Shown: piece by piece, positions 12,536-24,078 of the stretch
Position numbering within the stretch: position 1 is the first letter of the stretch
Layout: each line of letters opens with the position of its first letter
Assembly: GCF_947623445.1 (NCBI RefSeq)
Contig: NC_135240.1
Span: 10,974,001 to 11,038,000 of the forward strand
Direction: 5' to 3'
Length of the DNA stretch: 64,000 nucleotides
Origin: Clavelina lepadiformis
Lineage: Eukaryota > Chordata > Ascidiacea > Aplousobranchia > Clavelinidae
Notes under the pieces: model-generated
Database searches by the model: none
Told to the model about the DNA's origin: nothing
What the model saw: only the letters and a program-made list of their open reading frames with translations
Translations under genes and position numbers: made by a program

Positions 12536-12753
12536 AAATTTACCTAGAACCAACTGACCTTAAATCATATTATCAGTTAAATCATATTATCTCTTAAATC
12601 ATATAATTTGAATAAACAATAATGCTAATTTGCGTAAAAAATAAAAATAAAATGCGTAACGGTTGATTTGTGTCGCCGGCCAATTTGTTGCCGGTCAGTT
12701 GACCACGACCAATTGTCGCCGGTGAATTTGTTCACGGTCAATTGACGTGATCC

Positions 12754-13121
12754 CTTGGTGCACGGCAAGGTTTTTGCTGCACGAGAAAAATATGATAGGA
12801 AACAGCTGAGAATCAAGATAAAACGCATCAAGAGAATAAGTGGCACAGCTATATAAACTAAGATAAACTAGACCAAAAGATGAGAGTTTTCTTCTTCCTG
12901 TGAGCCATGTTTTTCGACCACCCGGACTATAGATGTAGGGGCACGTTTCGGGCAGTCACTGGGTCAAGCTGTCATTTAAAACTTGCAGGCCATGCAGCCT
13001 ATTGCTTGGGGAGGGTGAAAGATGGAACAGTAGGATATAACATAGTCGCGGTTTGCTCCTCCACGCCGCACTCACAAGCGGTAGAGTTTGCCATTTTCCA
13101 TTTGTAGCTTACGGAGACGCC
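12754..13121 (+). repeat. Dispersed repeat R2, copy 2 (right part)
   Basis: Colinear with 2342-2695, starting at 'ggtgcacggcaagg' and diverging after 'gagacgcc'. Preceded by a further GGTCAATTGACC-type array at 12673-12752. Confidence 0.8.
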
Positions 13122-14365
13122 AATTGCAGGTGGTTATGCCGTGCCCAGACCGTCCTCTGTAGCCAAAATCCGGTAGTGGTGACAAAGTCAGCATCTGTCA
13201 GGAAATGCGGTACAAATGGGTGTCTCGATTTTGCTGTAACTGTCAGACTTGCTTAATGGATAAGGTAAAAATTTCGAGTGGAGCAGGATAGCAGGTGAAG
13301 TGGCTCCGTTGCCGGACAAGCGAAGGAGCAAGTGGTTTTATTACAACGAAACTCAGCAGGATTTAGGCTATACCGGCAAGCATTTGAAGAGTATCCAATG
13401 GTGTGAGAGTCTGGCACCTAGTCACATTACGCAAGATTCTGTTTTTGACAATATCGATTTGGTGAGTGGGTGTACTGCGACACCAGACGGGTGCATAATA
13501 CTCAGCAATGGAGTAGATTAGGGCCAAAACTGTTGCACGAAAAGGAACCCACCAGTTTTTTTAAGCAAAGCGGGCCAGGAAGCAAATATCTTGCGTATAC
13601 TAACTCAAGATATGGGTAGTACGTAAGCGATCTGTCCAAAATTACTCCAAAGTATTAGGGGCCAGGACAGAAAAGCACAGATGTGCCGTTGATGTTAACA
13701 TTAAGCTAAGGTTTAAGCTTTAAGCTTACGACACTTTAACCACAAAATACGCAGTAACATGGAGAAAGTTTTGTGGTAAAGAAGACAACCATCTCATGGA
13801 ACATTTCTTGAGGACAAAACGGTGAGGTAAGCTTATTGTCGTCATTTATGTAATTTCCAATTTACAAAATTCCGGTTTGGTATAGTTTCTATTTTTGAAT
13901 TTTCGGTTTTTGTAATTTTGTTTTTTTCTGTTTTGAGGTAGGCTATTTTCTTACAGTTGCTAGTTATATTTTCAGAGGGTCCATTCATAATCTTGATAAT
14001 CTTGATAGTACAAGTAGCGTCACCGCTATTATGTATATTCTTACTAAACTTTAAGGTGGTTTGCTTTTTACGATAAGATAGGCATTTTGCAAATCGATAA
14101 TGTAGCCACGTATATTTTGGCTCTTGATTTAATTATTGGATAGAAAACAACACGGACGGCAAATACGTTGATTCATTAAGTTTGAGTGTAATTTAAGCAT
14201 TAGACAAACTTGAACGATAAGTGTAAACCCAAATTTAGAATCTTACTTTGTTACCACAAATGTTGCCAGAAGCACTCAAACGCAGTGCTTATAACAACGT
14301 AGGCCTATAACAACTTATAACACATAACAACTTCTGCACCAGGAGTTTTCTCGCAAAAACTAAAG

Positions 14366-16014
14366 ATGATAAAATACGTCATTGTTGTGATTTGCGCTGT
14401 AGCAGTAAGCTTAGCTCAGTATCTGCCGAATCGATACACACCGTCAAGTTTCCGCCTTGGTAAGTGGACTGTGTTTATTTATTAATTTACCTTTTGGATG
14501 ATTTTTTTTTACGATTCTTGTTTGTTTAAAAAGACTTAAGATGTTGCCTGAGTTGAAGTTCAATCATTCAAAGCAGTTACGGAATGGGACAGATGTTTGC
14601 TATGTTTAAAACAGTCATAATTTAGATATTTTAAAACGACAGGTTGTCACAGCAATCCACCTTTACCTTCATTTGGAAGAATAAAACGCTACAGTCAGGA
14701 GCACAACCTCGTTTACTACGCCTGCGATGATTGCTATACTTTGCGAGGTTACACTTACAACCAATGTTTGAGAGGACGTTGGCGACATCCGGCACCTTAT
14801 TGTCACAGTTAGTACGAAAACTAAGGTTGTTTTCCGGTACTACACACTACAGTGTAGTGACTACACTATACGTAAAGGCTGAAAGAGCAAGACAATAGTT
14901 ATACGTAATCAAGACTACCTCACAATTCTTGTTGATCACAGTAATGATAATCAAATTTTTGGAATAACAGGGAAAAATGCTTGCCAACTAGGCACAGATA
15001 GACCGTGCCACGAAAATGCCATTTGTCGAAGCTACGACGGCGGAAAATATACCTGCACTTGCAAGGACGGATATTCCGGAAACGGGAAAAATTCCCTTTT
15101 TAATGGCAAATGTGCGACATTCGTGGGGGAGATAAAAATCAACGGATGTGGAAGTCAGTAACATTTCAGAATGTCTTCATTGAAGCGAAAAAAACATTGT
15201 TTAAATAAAGTCCCTATCAAAAAGATTCCTATGTGCTTCATGCTTGCTTTGTAGAGAATTGCGAACCTTTTATGACTACTGGGATGCTTTCGCCGCTACC
15301 TAGAACTGATCATTTCGACTTCGCGTACATATATTGTTTACCCGGATATACAGCAGATGAAGTTATAGCGTTTTGCTTGTTCGGTCGTTGGCAGGAAGAT
15401 GTTTTATGCAAACGTAAGATGTTGTTATTGTTGTTTAAATGTTTGTTTGTTGTTTAACTTTTGTAAAAAATTTTCGTTGAAAACTGTGGTTATGGTATAA
15501 ATCACTTAAGTTTATTATGCTTGTAAACGCCATATCTTTACCCCAAAGCTGTGACTTGTACGGTACCAAGTGCTCCGCAAAATGGTACTGTGAGCCCATC
15601 CGCGGGTTTGATAAATTTTGGGAAAAGCGTGATGTACTCATGCCGAAGCAGCACAATGCTGATTGGTGCAGAAGTAGCAATTTGCAAGGAAAACGGAGAA
15701 TTTGATTTGCCACCTCCACACTGCTTGTAAGTGAACTGCTTGCAATATGCACAGATTCTTCGATTTTTGCCAACAAGCCTTTCTTTGACTATAAAATGGG
15801 TTTGTCAACCCAAAGTATTAAACTTTTTCCTATACCTTTTTCGTCGATACGTGGGTATTGTTGAGTAGTATGAATTAAAACTTCCTTTTGGATGTAGTCC
15901 GATATATGATGGAATAAATTTCTGTATATGGAGTAAAAACTTTCAGACAGGCATTATTTGCGTTATTGTTTCAGATACCTGGAAGAAGAAAGGATGTTGG
16001 AAGGAAGTGGTTAA
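14366..16014 (+). CDS. Secreted sushi-EGF-sushi-sushi protein, copy 2
   Basis: Paralogue of the gene at 10296 with the same exon plan: 14366-14459 (signal peptide KYVIVVICAVAVSLA), 14643-14807 (sushi-like), 14971-15153 (EGF-like, CTCKDGYSGNGK; 183 nt, the same length as its counterpart), 15255-15413 (sushi), 15549 onward (sushi, VTCTVPSAPQNGTV to PPPHC). Introns are phase 1. The 3' end is ambiguous: reading on from the last Cys gives Leu-stop at 15730, whereas a good donor (CTT|GTAAGT, exon end 15726) and acceptor (TTGTTTCAG, exon start 15975) would add a 14-residue tail with stop at 16014. AATAAA at 16127-16132 suits either. The gene converges on MARS2. Function beyond extracellular binding is unknown. 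Confidence 0.82.
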
Positions 16015-16554
16015 TAGCTTCTTAAACTTACCGAGACCATTCGTGTTACACATACTTTAGCTGTTTTGTAATAATAGCCATACAAAAAACTATAAAATGA
16101 TTGTGAAAGCTTCCGTTCAGCTGCAAAATAAAACAAAATCTTTGGCATGTGGGCAGAAATTGTTTTTTCATCCTTCTTTTTTAAGTTTGTCGAGAAAATC
16201 TTCTGTATTCGTCATTTATTGTGTAGACTTAACGACTGAAAGTGGCTGCTTGTCGTAGAACTTAATTAAAACCTAAACCGTTAATCTTTATTTCTTCAAC
16301 ACTATTGATGGAATGTACGTCTGATGAGCAAGCGTAAAGCGCTTACAGTAAATCGATGTCTCAAAATGAACTCGTTCGCTATAAAACTGTGTACGTGACG
16401 ATTAGTTTAAACACCGCACAGCTAATGCCGTCTGTAATCAACGTTTGGACGCAATTTAGGTTATTTCCGGCTGTTGCAAAGTTAAGCTGCGGACAACACA
16501 TTTCCAGATTAATAAGTAACCTTAAAAAATTAAGATTTTAATTTACTATGGAAA
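16015..16554. other. Convergent 3' intergenic region
   Basis: Between the 3' ends of the sushi gene (+) and MARS2 (-). Contains a plus-strand AATAAA (16127-16132) and minus-strand candidates: ATTAAA about 13 bp beyond the MARS2 stop (16542-16537) and AATAAA near 16290. No other feature seen. Confidence 0.6.
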
Positions 16555-19500
16555 CTACAAACGTTTGTATAACACTTTTTTATCAAACGCAAGTGGGTTT
16601 CCAACAAGGGGTTCCACTTTTCCGTCATGTTCTAGAAAGCTTCTTTCCGCATCTACCATGTTTCTTTTTTGGCGTGGAATGCTCAGTTTATTCAACAACA
16701 TTTCGGCCAGTTCTGGAATAAAAGGTTGTAATAAGATGCCAGACACTCGAAGACCTTCGTACACGCAATGCAGGAGAGTCTGCAGAAAGCGCAGTTGATC
16801 TGGAACAGACTTGTCGAGGGTCCAAAGCTGATTTCGATGAATGATAACATTAGCCTTTCTCACAACATTCATAATTTCTCCAATGGCATTGTAGAAATGG
16901 AACTCAAGAGCATGGTTATTAGCAATCCCTGGTAAATTTCGAACTAAATCAATAAATTCAAATTCTTTTTTCGATGCAACAAAACTGCTTACATAGTTTG
17001 GATTAGATGAAAAAATTTCTTGATGGAAGGGTGGGTAAACTTGTTCTGGGTTCAAATGTTTCGCAACAGCACGATTTAAACAGTTTCCCAAGTCATTAGC
17101 AAGGTCAGCATTCAAAACAGCATAGACCATTTCTTCTTTGTAGTCACAATTGTATTCAATGACACCTTGCCTTAGCAAGAAATATCGCAAACCCATCGGA
17201 GTTACCTTCTTTGCCATATCAAAAGGATCGACTACATTGCCCACACTCTTTGACATTTTAAAACTGTTCACAGTCCAGTGGGAATGCACAACTATTTGCT
17301 TTGGTAGTTTTAATCCAGCAGCAATTAGGAAAGCAGGCCAGTAAATTGCATGAAATTTGACTATATCCATTCCAACAATATGGCAGTCTGCAGGCCACAT
17401 GTCTTTAAAAATATCGTTGTTTACTTCTGGATATCCAGCTGCAGTTAGATAGTTCACCAAAGCATCCATCCAAACGTAAATAGTTTGACTTGGGTCGTTA
17501 GGTACTTGTATGCCCCATGGCACACGAGTTCTTTCCCTCGAAACTGACAAATCACCAACAGGTCGATCTAGTGTATCTAGAACAAGCTTTCTCATTTTTG
17601 GTGGATATATAGAATTAGGATTTTCATAAACCCAGGCCTTGACTTGCTCAACTAGTTCTGAAAGTTTGAACATATAATTCGTTTCCTTTGTCCATTCAAC
17701 CATCCTTCCAGTGTCTTTAAAAATATGATAAACTTTGCCGGAGTCTCTGTCTATAACCTGTTCGACATCCAAATCATTCACAAATGTTTCATCCGAAGTT
17801 GAATACCAGCCCTCATAATTCCCTAAATAAAGAAGGATCTTTACTTTAGTATAAAAACCAATGAAAATAACTTACTCTTCCAATATGATAAAATTACATC
17901 TACAACGCTTTGCGATGTAACACTTTCCATAATGCATGCTTACCCGCTTGACACTATCCCAAAATTTCAATGTCCAACAAAAAAAAATCATTAAGAAAAG
18001 AAAGATATGGAAAGAAAGATATCATAAAGAAAAAAAGAAAATATACAATATTTATAAATATGAAATAAAAAGCAACACAAGAAAATCTGGAATAAAAAAG
18101 TTCTTTTTGATAATACCAACTTCAAAGACAACAATTCCCACAATATTCGTAAGCCCATGGTACTTTGCTTTTTAGCAGCTCGGGATTTTGCAGATTTGTT
18201 TTAAGTCATTATGAGATTTTAAATTTTCATGAATTTAATACAGTCGGGATTCCATTCAAACGGGACTGAAGTTGATTAGGCTAAATTTTTCGAGATTATG
18301 CAGCGTGGGAAAGTATTTTTCAAGAAAGGGGGCGGTTCCCAATAAATCATTGCAACATGAAATATAGCAGATTTAAACTTGTGTCTTTAACTAGATCAAT
18401 GCAATTTAGTGCAAACAATTACCTTTGTAAATATACCCATTCGCATGAATTGTATTCCAGAAATTCTCAACAGCAACTTTATGGCGTTCATCAGTAGTTC
18501 TTATAAAATCATGATATTGGACATCAAACAGCTTCATCATGTCTTTAAATCTACGAAACGCAAAGCTTATTCCGTAATATATATATATATTATACATTCT
18601 GAAAAATGCATTTGACATTCCAGACTGTGTGATAGGATTTTATTCGTAATTAAGAAAAATTTAATTCAACCACCTCGCATGGATGATATGTCCATGAAAC
18701 TAAAATCTCAGTCTGGGTTAGATCAGCGCTTGGTATTAGTGTTGCAATCTCAATTTTCAAAAACCAGGTTTGACCAGCTTTTAATTTTTCACAAATAGAC
18801 CTAATTGATAATTTAATTGAACAACAAAACACGAAGATTAAGCTTCTCAATGCGAAGCATCATAAAAAATGTTTATACTATATCACTGATTTGGTACGCT
18901 TGAACGTTTTATGATACGTTTTTAATACTAGTACAGCAAACCGCCAGCAGCATGACCATCCCACCTGCAGTCACCACTTAGCAATGTAGAGCTAGAATAT
19001 TAAACTCAAATTGCACTTAGAGCCGCATTGGAATTTTCAAGTAAGAAGTGCACCAACAAATCAAAGATCTGTTTAGCCTAGTTACTGTATTTTAAATAAA
19101 TTAGGCCTATCTTTATTCTCGAGCGCAGACCCAAGCTTGGCTATGCTGTCGTTGTCAGCTTTATGCCATTTGCATTTTTTTCTATCTTACCATACTGAAA
19201 ATGACATAGCAAGTAACAAACAGTAATATCACGGTCGGTATTTTATAATAATCTATAACTGCTATTACTGAGATTTAGCCAAAGCAATACTTTTTTTTAT
19301 ATTCAGAGTAAAACCAGTAATAACCAGTTTCTCAAAAACTTGTCCTCGGTGATAACCAGTTTTCAAAATTCTGATTTTTAAGCAACCTTATTCAGCATAT
19401 ATTAACTTTGCTACAACTTTGCCATGTTAATGTGAAAAAAAGGGCCAATAAAAATAGCAAACCATTACAAAGTTATACATTGTTTGCTGAGCAAGAAAAT

Positions 19501-19929
19501 AATTCCTTACTTTTGTGCAAGATCATCACAGTATCTTTTTGGATTTTCTTGCTTGGCTACAGCAGCTTGCATCACCTTTGTACCATGTTCATCAGTTCCA
19601 GAAACCAGTTTAGGCTGACTTGTATTAACTGGGTATTTTAATTTCTGCCATCTACAAGCAGCATCTGCAATAGTAGCAGTATAAAGATGGCCAATATGAG
19701 GAACAGAGTTGACATAGAAAATGGGGGTGGTAATATAATAGCTCTTTGATCTTGATGTCAATATAAGTGTACAAGGAAGTTTATTTCGTAACAACTGTTG
19801 TAATTTTCCTAATCGAAAGTACTTTGCGTGCCTCCAGCAAGACTTCATAATTGCATTTGGTACGAACCTTAGCATGTTGCTGAAATAACAAGAGATGATA
19901 TAGACCAATACGATGGATTCATGCTTCAA
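16555..19929 (-). CDS. MARS2: Mitochondrial methionyl-tRNA synthetase
   Basis: Three exons: 19929-19511, 18550-18423, 17822-16555 (phases 2 and 1), 604 residues from the first ATG or 586 from a second in-frame ATG at 19875. The second start gives a better mitochondrial presequence (MLRFVPNAIMKSCWRHAKYF, basic and hydroxyl-rich), so I prefer it. Class I signatures are intact: HIGH (residues 78-81 counted from the first ATG) in YYITTPIFYVNSVPHI, SGTDEHG, DFIRTTDERH, EGWYSTSDE, and KMSKS at 371-375 in FKMSKSVGNVVDPFD. The enzyme charges tRNA-Met with methionine in the mitochondrial matrix. Length fits the roughly 590-residue animal MARS2. Exon 2 uses the acceptor at TTTCGTAG|ATTTAAAG, which joins QK to FKDMMKLFDV as the family requires; the open frame running further upstream is intronic. 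Confidence 0.93.
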
Positions 19930-20003
19930 AAATATTTATTAAAATTGAGTTGTACTTCATAAAATTTTTTTTTATGTAGCCATATTAACTAATATTCCTA
20001 CTG

Positions 20004-20165
20004 TTAAGTGGGTCTCTTATACTTTTGCACTCCGACTTGAAGGCCTGAATGTGAAAAAGTTATAAGGTAATAGAAAACGATATGACGTAATAATTCCTTA
20101 ATATACGATCCTGATATGGGAGTACAAAAGTAAAGTAAAAGAGTACAAAGAGACCCCAGTGAAGT
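20004..20165. repeat. Imperfect inverted repeat
   Basis: 'aagtgggtctcttatacttttgcactcc' near 20006 is mirrored, with mismatches and an insertion, by 'gggagtacaaaag...gagaccccagtg' near 20117-20160. Possibly a MITE; ends not defined. Confidence 0.4.
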
Positions 20166-20340
20166 ATCATGTCTATAAGTTGTACTTCTATAGAAAATGT
20201 TAAATCACATCACAGAACTTATCGCAGTCACATGGAAAGATGGACTAAAACGTTTTTACTTTTGCACACCTCCCTTAAAAACATAAAGGTTTAATGATTA
20301 TATTATATTGTCAATGATTATATTGTTGGTTACAGTGTTG

Positions 20341-20617
20341 GTATAACTTGGCAGGAAACATTAAGAAAAACCTAGAGAGAATGCAGATATCTTGGGGTGA
20401 AATTAAACAAGTTGCAGAAGGCAGACAAGTCTGGAGAAAAACTTGTAGCCCGATGTACCCAGATGACAAATGTGCAACTAAACTAGCAATAAAAAAGAGA
20501 AAGTATTCTCAAATACAGAAGTGTTGTTGTAACAACATGAATAGGTGTGAACAAGGTCATCTAATTGCAACAGGAATTGCTGCACTTAATTTCTTTTATA
20601 GTTGCAAGTGTTAAATG
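20341..20617 (+). mobile_element. Non-LTR retrotransposon 3' fragment
   Basis: An 88-codon open frame containing ISWGEIKQVAEGRQVWRKTC. This resembles the C-terminal end of LINE-type reverse transcriptase proteins, where a 'W..v...a.DR..WR' motif shortly precedes the stop. No reverse transcriptase core lies upstream, so this is a 5'-truncated copy. Assignment is from motif recall only. Confidence 0.5.
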
Positions 20618-21067
20618 TGTGAGAGTGTCATCACAGTAAGAGATACAAAGGCAATTGCATGCAGTGTCATTGAATTTGGTGTAACTTTGATTTCAACCAG
20701 TTTATGGTTCAATTACAAAGCTGTTTAAGTCACAAACAAGTGTAAAACATCAAAATTTTTCAATTACTTTCTGTCTTTTTACTCGCCTGTTAATTTTGGC
20801 ACAAGTTAGTTTAAGTCTGCTTAAATTTAAGCAACTAAAATGATACACTAAAAATACTACCAAGGTTAATAAAATCGAAGAACCCAATAGACAAAGATAA
20901 TACATAGATTGATGGCCAAGGTTAATTTCTGGTGGCATGATATTGCAATATTTATCCATGGATTGAGAAAAGTGTTTGTACAACTTATGGCAGAGCCACC
21001 TAAGTTGTATAAAAACTGAGCGTAAAGGTACAAGTGTTTACTTATGTTACGGAACTGAACTGAATAC

Positions 21068-21314
21068 ATAATGACCAATGTTCCCTCTAAGCTGCGCGCG
21101 TGCGCAAATGTGCACTGCTGACACGGTCTCCGCGCACAGAAAATCTGTGCTGTGCACAAGAAAAAAATCCAACCTGAATTGAAAATAAAATGAACGCATA
21201 ATAATGGCCACAGTTAGCACATCTGATGTTGCTCACAGTGGTCCAAGAGACCGCTCAGGGAGTTAGTGTGTTTGCTCAGACTCGTGAAAAATTAGAGGGA
21301 ACATTGATAATGAC
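21068..21314. mobile_element. hAT-type MITE with 8-bp target duplication
   Basis: A 231-bp element (21076-21306) bounded by perfect 15-bp terminal inverted repeats CAATGTTCCCTCTAA / TTAGAGGGAACATTG and flanked by identical 8-bp copies of ATAATGAC (21068-21075 and 21307-21314). An 8-bp duplication is diagnostic of hAT superfamily integration. No coding capacity. Confidence 0.93.
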
Positions 21315-21960
21315 ATATATCCCTATGTCATTATGTATACAATTCAGTAATAAATGAATACTTCTCAAGCTCCTGATTACCGAGCCTATCTGGGTGGAAT
21401 TTTCAAATGAAGCCAGTATTGCTCACCAAAATTTAACAGTAGCAGAAATTAACAGCGTTTAACGTCTTGCCCTGCAACTCTGTTGCACTTCTCTTTCATC
21501 ATCCAGTTTCACTAATCTCAATCAACTCATTGTTTGTTATTGTTACCATGTTACTGATGCGTATTTCTACTATCAGCTTTTAATTACCACATTGCATCAG
21601 TGTTTGAATTTAACTGTAACGCTTACTTTTTTCGTTTTTTTATTGATATTTGCAGGTTGGGTTTAGTGGTCTTTATCTATGCTAACCATTGATCGTCTTT
21701 ATCTTGTGTTAACATCATTCCTGCACGCTTTATGCTCTTGAGCTTTGCTGCTTTTTCCCGTCATTGTCTGCTGACTCAACTATGATGTTATGCGTTATAA
21801 TGGTTAGCATTTTATTTTTCGTTCCCCCACTGACGACGACGAAAATTAAATGATACAATACGATGTGCACTGTGTCATTTAGGTGAAGTTGAGATGCAGA
21901 TACTTTTCGAAATAGAGTTCTAATAGGGTATTCCCCTAAATGAACTAACCTTTTTGGTTA

Positions 21961-22001
21961 GTTAGTATTCTATGATACTAACAGTATCATAGAATACTAA
22001 C
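21961..22001. repeat. Perfect 19-bp hairpin
   Basis: GTTAGTATTCTATGATACT (21961-21979), a 3-base loop AAC, then the exact reverse complement (21983-22001). It is preceded by another small inverted repeat aactaacc-tttttg-ggttagtt. No flanking element was recognised. Confidence 0.9.
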
Positions 22002-24078
22002 AACCTGTATTACGGCAACAAATGGGACAACCATGCCGATAACGACAGCGTCCTGACATTAGATCATGCCTACAGATTACAGTCCTTCGTCTGCGAAAGA
22101 AATGTCATTTAAAGCCGCTGTATTTGGGAAAATACAACTCATAATAAAAGAACTTCGAAGTTATAGGCTACCAATACCATGACTAAGGACTGTAATATAA
22201 GCTCAACGTAATGTTTTTCAAATTTTTATTATGGTTCGTCTACAAAAATTCGCGCTTTTTAAGAACAGAGCAGCCTAAAACCATCATCACAGTAAGTTCA
22301 AAATGGCTGGAATATTTCCATGAAAGCAATAAGTTCTTGCACTTTTTCATACTTAACTAAATACGGTTTTGCTCTTAGGCCTATTGCAATATTTTTTATT
22401 TCGTTACCGTGTTCGTTTTATTCTTTTCATAATTTCAATTTTGGTACCCTTTCCTCGGCAAATGCTTATTGCATAGGCTGGTGATAGAAGATAGCGAAAG
22501 GAGCTATGTTGCTGCCCCAAGCACGCGTCTTTTGGGGCACCGGCCTTTTCCTGTAAGCAGTTTATACTAAGTTGAATTAAATTGTGCTAATTGTCATAAT
22601 TATCCCTTATTTCTAGGGAATTCTCGTACAGATCTAATGATTTAGAAATGTTATTAGTGTTTTATTTCGTGTGTTTAACAATAAGCATAGTGCTATATTT
22701 TGGTCGTGTTTAGTATGCGCGACCCATTTTTGATTACTTCGGAATTACGTCATCTGTTATTGCAACGCTCAATGCCTGAGTTCTGAGTGGCAGTCTGGTT
22801 TTTACAGTTTACCGAATGCAACTCTATTCTGTGCTCTGAAAACAGTAACCGTTTCATTAAGAATCAATAATATATCAATATTCAATTCATTGACAGTTTG
22901 GTTTTGGTACTGTGATGCTCAACTAGAATATCAGCGGTTAATGAACGCGTTATCAATGGAGTCAGACTAACGAACAATAGGTCTAGCAATAATTAACAAC
23001 AACGCGTTTAGTTAGTTCAAAATAATAGAGATTAGTTAAACTTATAAAATAAAATACTGTACCTATACTCTTTTTACAACGTAACAAGACACATGCATAT
23101 ACAATGGCTTGATTTTATTTAGAAATGTTGGCCAATGAACAAAAATACTGCTATGTATGCTGCACTCATAAATTAATTATCAAGTATATTCCTTGGAATA
23201 CAAAGTGATGACTTTCTGCTGATATAGGCCTACCACGTCAATGAATTATACCTTGTAATATTTTTTATGGTATTTCTTGAATTTTAAAATCGTATTTGTT
23301 AAGTCTCAGACTTTTTAAAACATAATTTAGCACAACATTTCAACTAAATTAGCAATGACCAAAGTAAATAACATAATAATTAATTTTAATTCGCGGCATA
23401 GGTTTAAAATTGGTTGTTGATAAATAGTCTACAGTGTAGACTCTACAGTCTACACTATGCACACAATTTGCTAAAAAAACGTGGGGTTTATCTGACCTCA
23501 AGCAAAGTTCCAACAAAGGCAAAAATGTAGTGAAAGTCTTCTCCATGAAAGTATCGGTTGAACAAAAACAATTAATAATTCAGTTGTAATCGTTAAGTAG
23601 CTATAACTATACTATAAGCGCGTTGACACTTTCAACTGATATACAAAAAAGTTACGATTTATAACTTCTGTGATGAGTGTACAATCTGTTTTCACCCTGC
23701 AACGATTCTAAGTTAATATATTCGGATTTTATGTATGATGAAATTCGATAAAAACTTTATCTTGGATTGGATTATATATCTATACAGAATACAAATAACA
23801 AAGTAAAAGCAGTTGATATAATTGTGTAGTTTGGTTATATAGAATAGCTCATCCTACGGTAAAAGGAAAAAGCCAGATTGCACTATTTGGACCCCAGAAT
23901 CATAATCATATGTACAAAGAAGTATGTGCAGTATAAAGCATAACAAGTATGAATAAAAATCGATAAAAGAATGGACGATATTTACGCAAAATATTGACTG
24001 CAATGAATGATAATACATATGTTTTGTTATAATTATTAGTGCCAATAACTTTTTTGTGGCTTTTACATGTTTGTCAAA

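Larger units (their letters stand above)
11648..14365. other. Spacer between the two sushi/EGF genes
   Basis: Dominated by the R2 element with its inverted repeats and GGTCARTTG-type arrays (12138-13121). An open frame at 13300-13521 has no splice partners and no recognisable domain. 13522-14365 appears featureless. Confidence 0.6.
19930..24078. other. Intergenic stretch rich in transposon remnants
   Basis: Between the 5' end of MARS2 and the 3' end of laminin. Holds an imperfect inverted repeat (about 20004-20165), a LINE 3' fragment (20341-20617), a hAT-type MITE (21076-21306) and a perfect hairpin (21961-22001). No host exon could be supported in 22002-24078. Confidence 0.6.

Noticed and set aside
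13300..13521. 73-codon plus-strand frame between the sushi genes
   Set aside because: Isolated, adjacent to repeat DNA, no domain or splice context; cannot be supported.
18551..18618. Extension of MARS2 exon 2 to an apparent start at 18618
   Set aside because: Family alignment requires FKDMMKLF directly after QK; the acceptor TTTCGTAG at 18551 provides it in phase.
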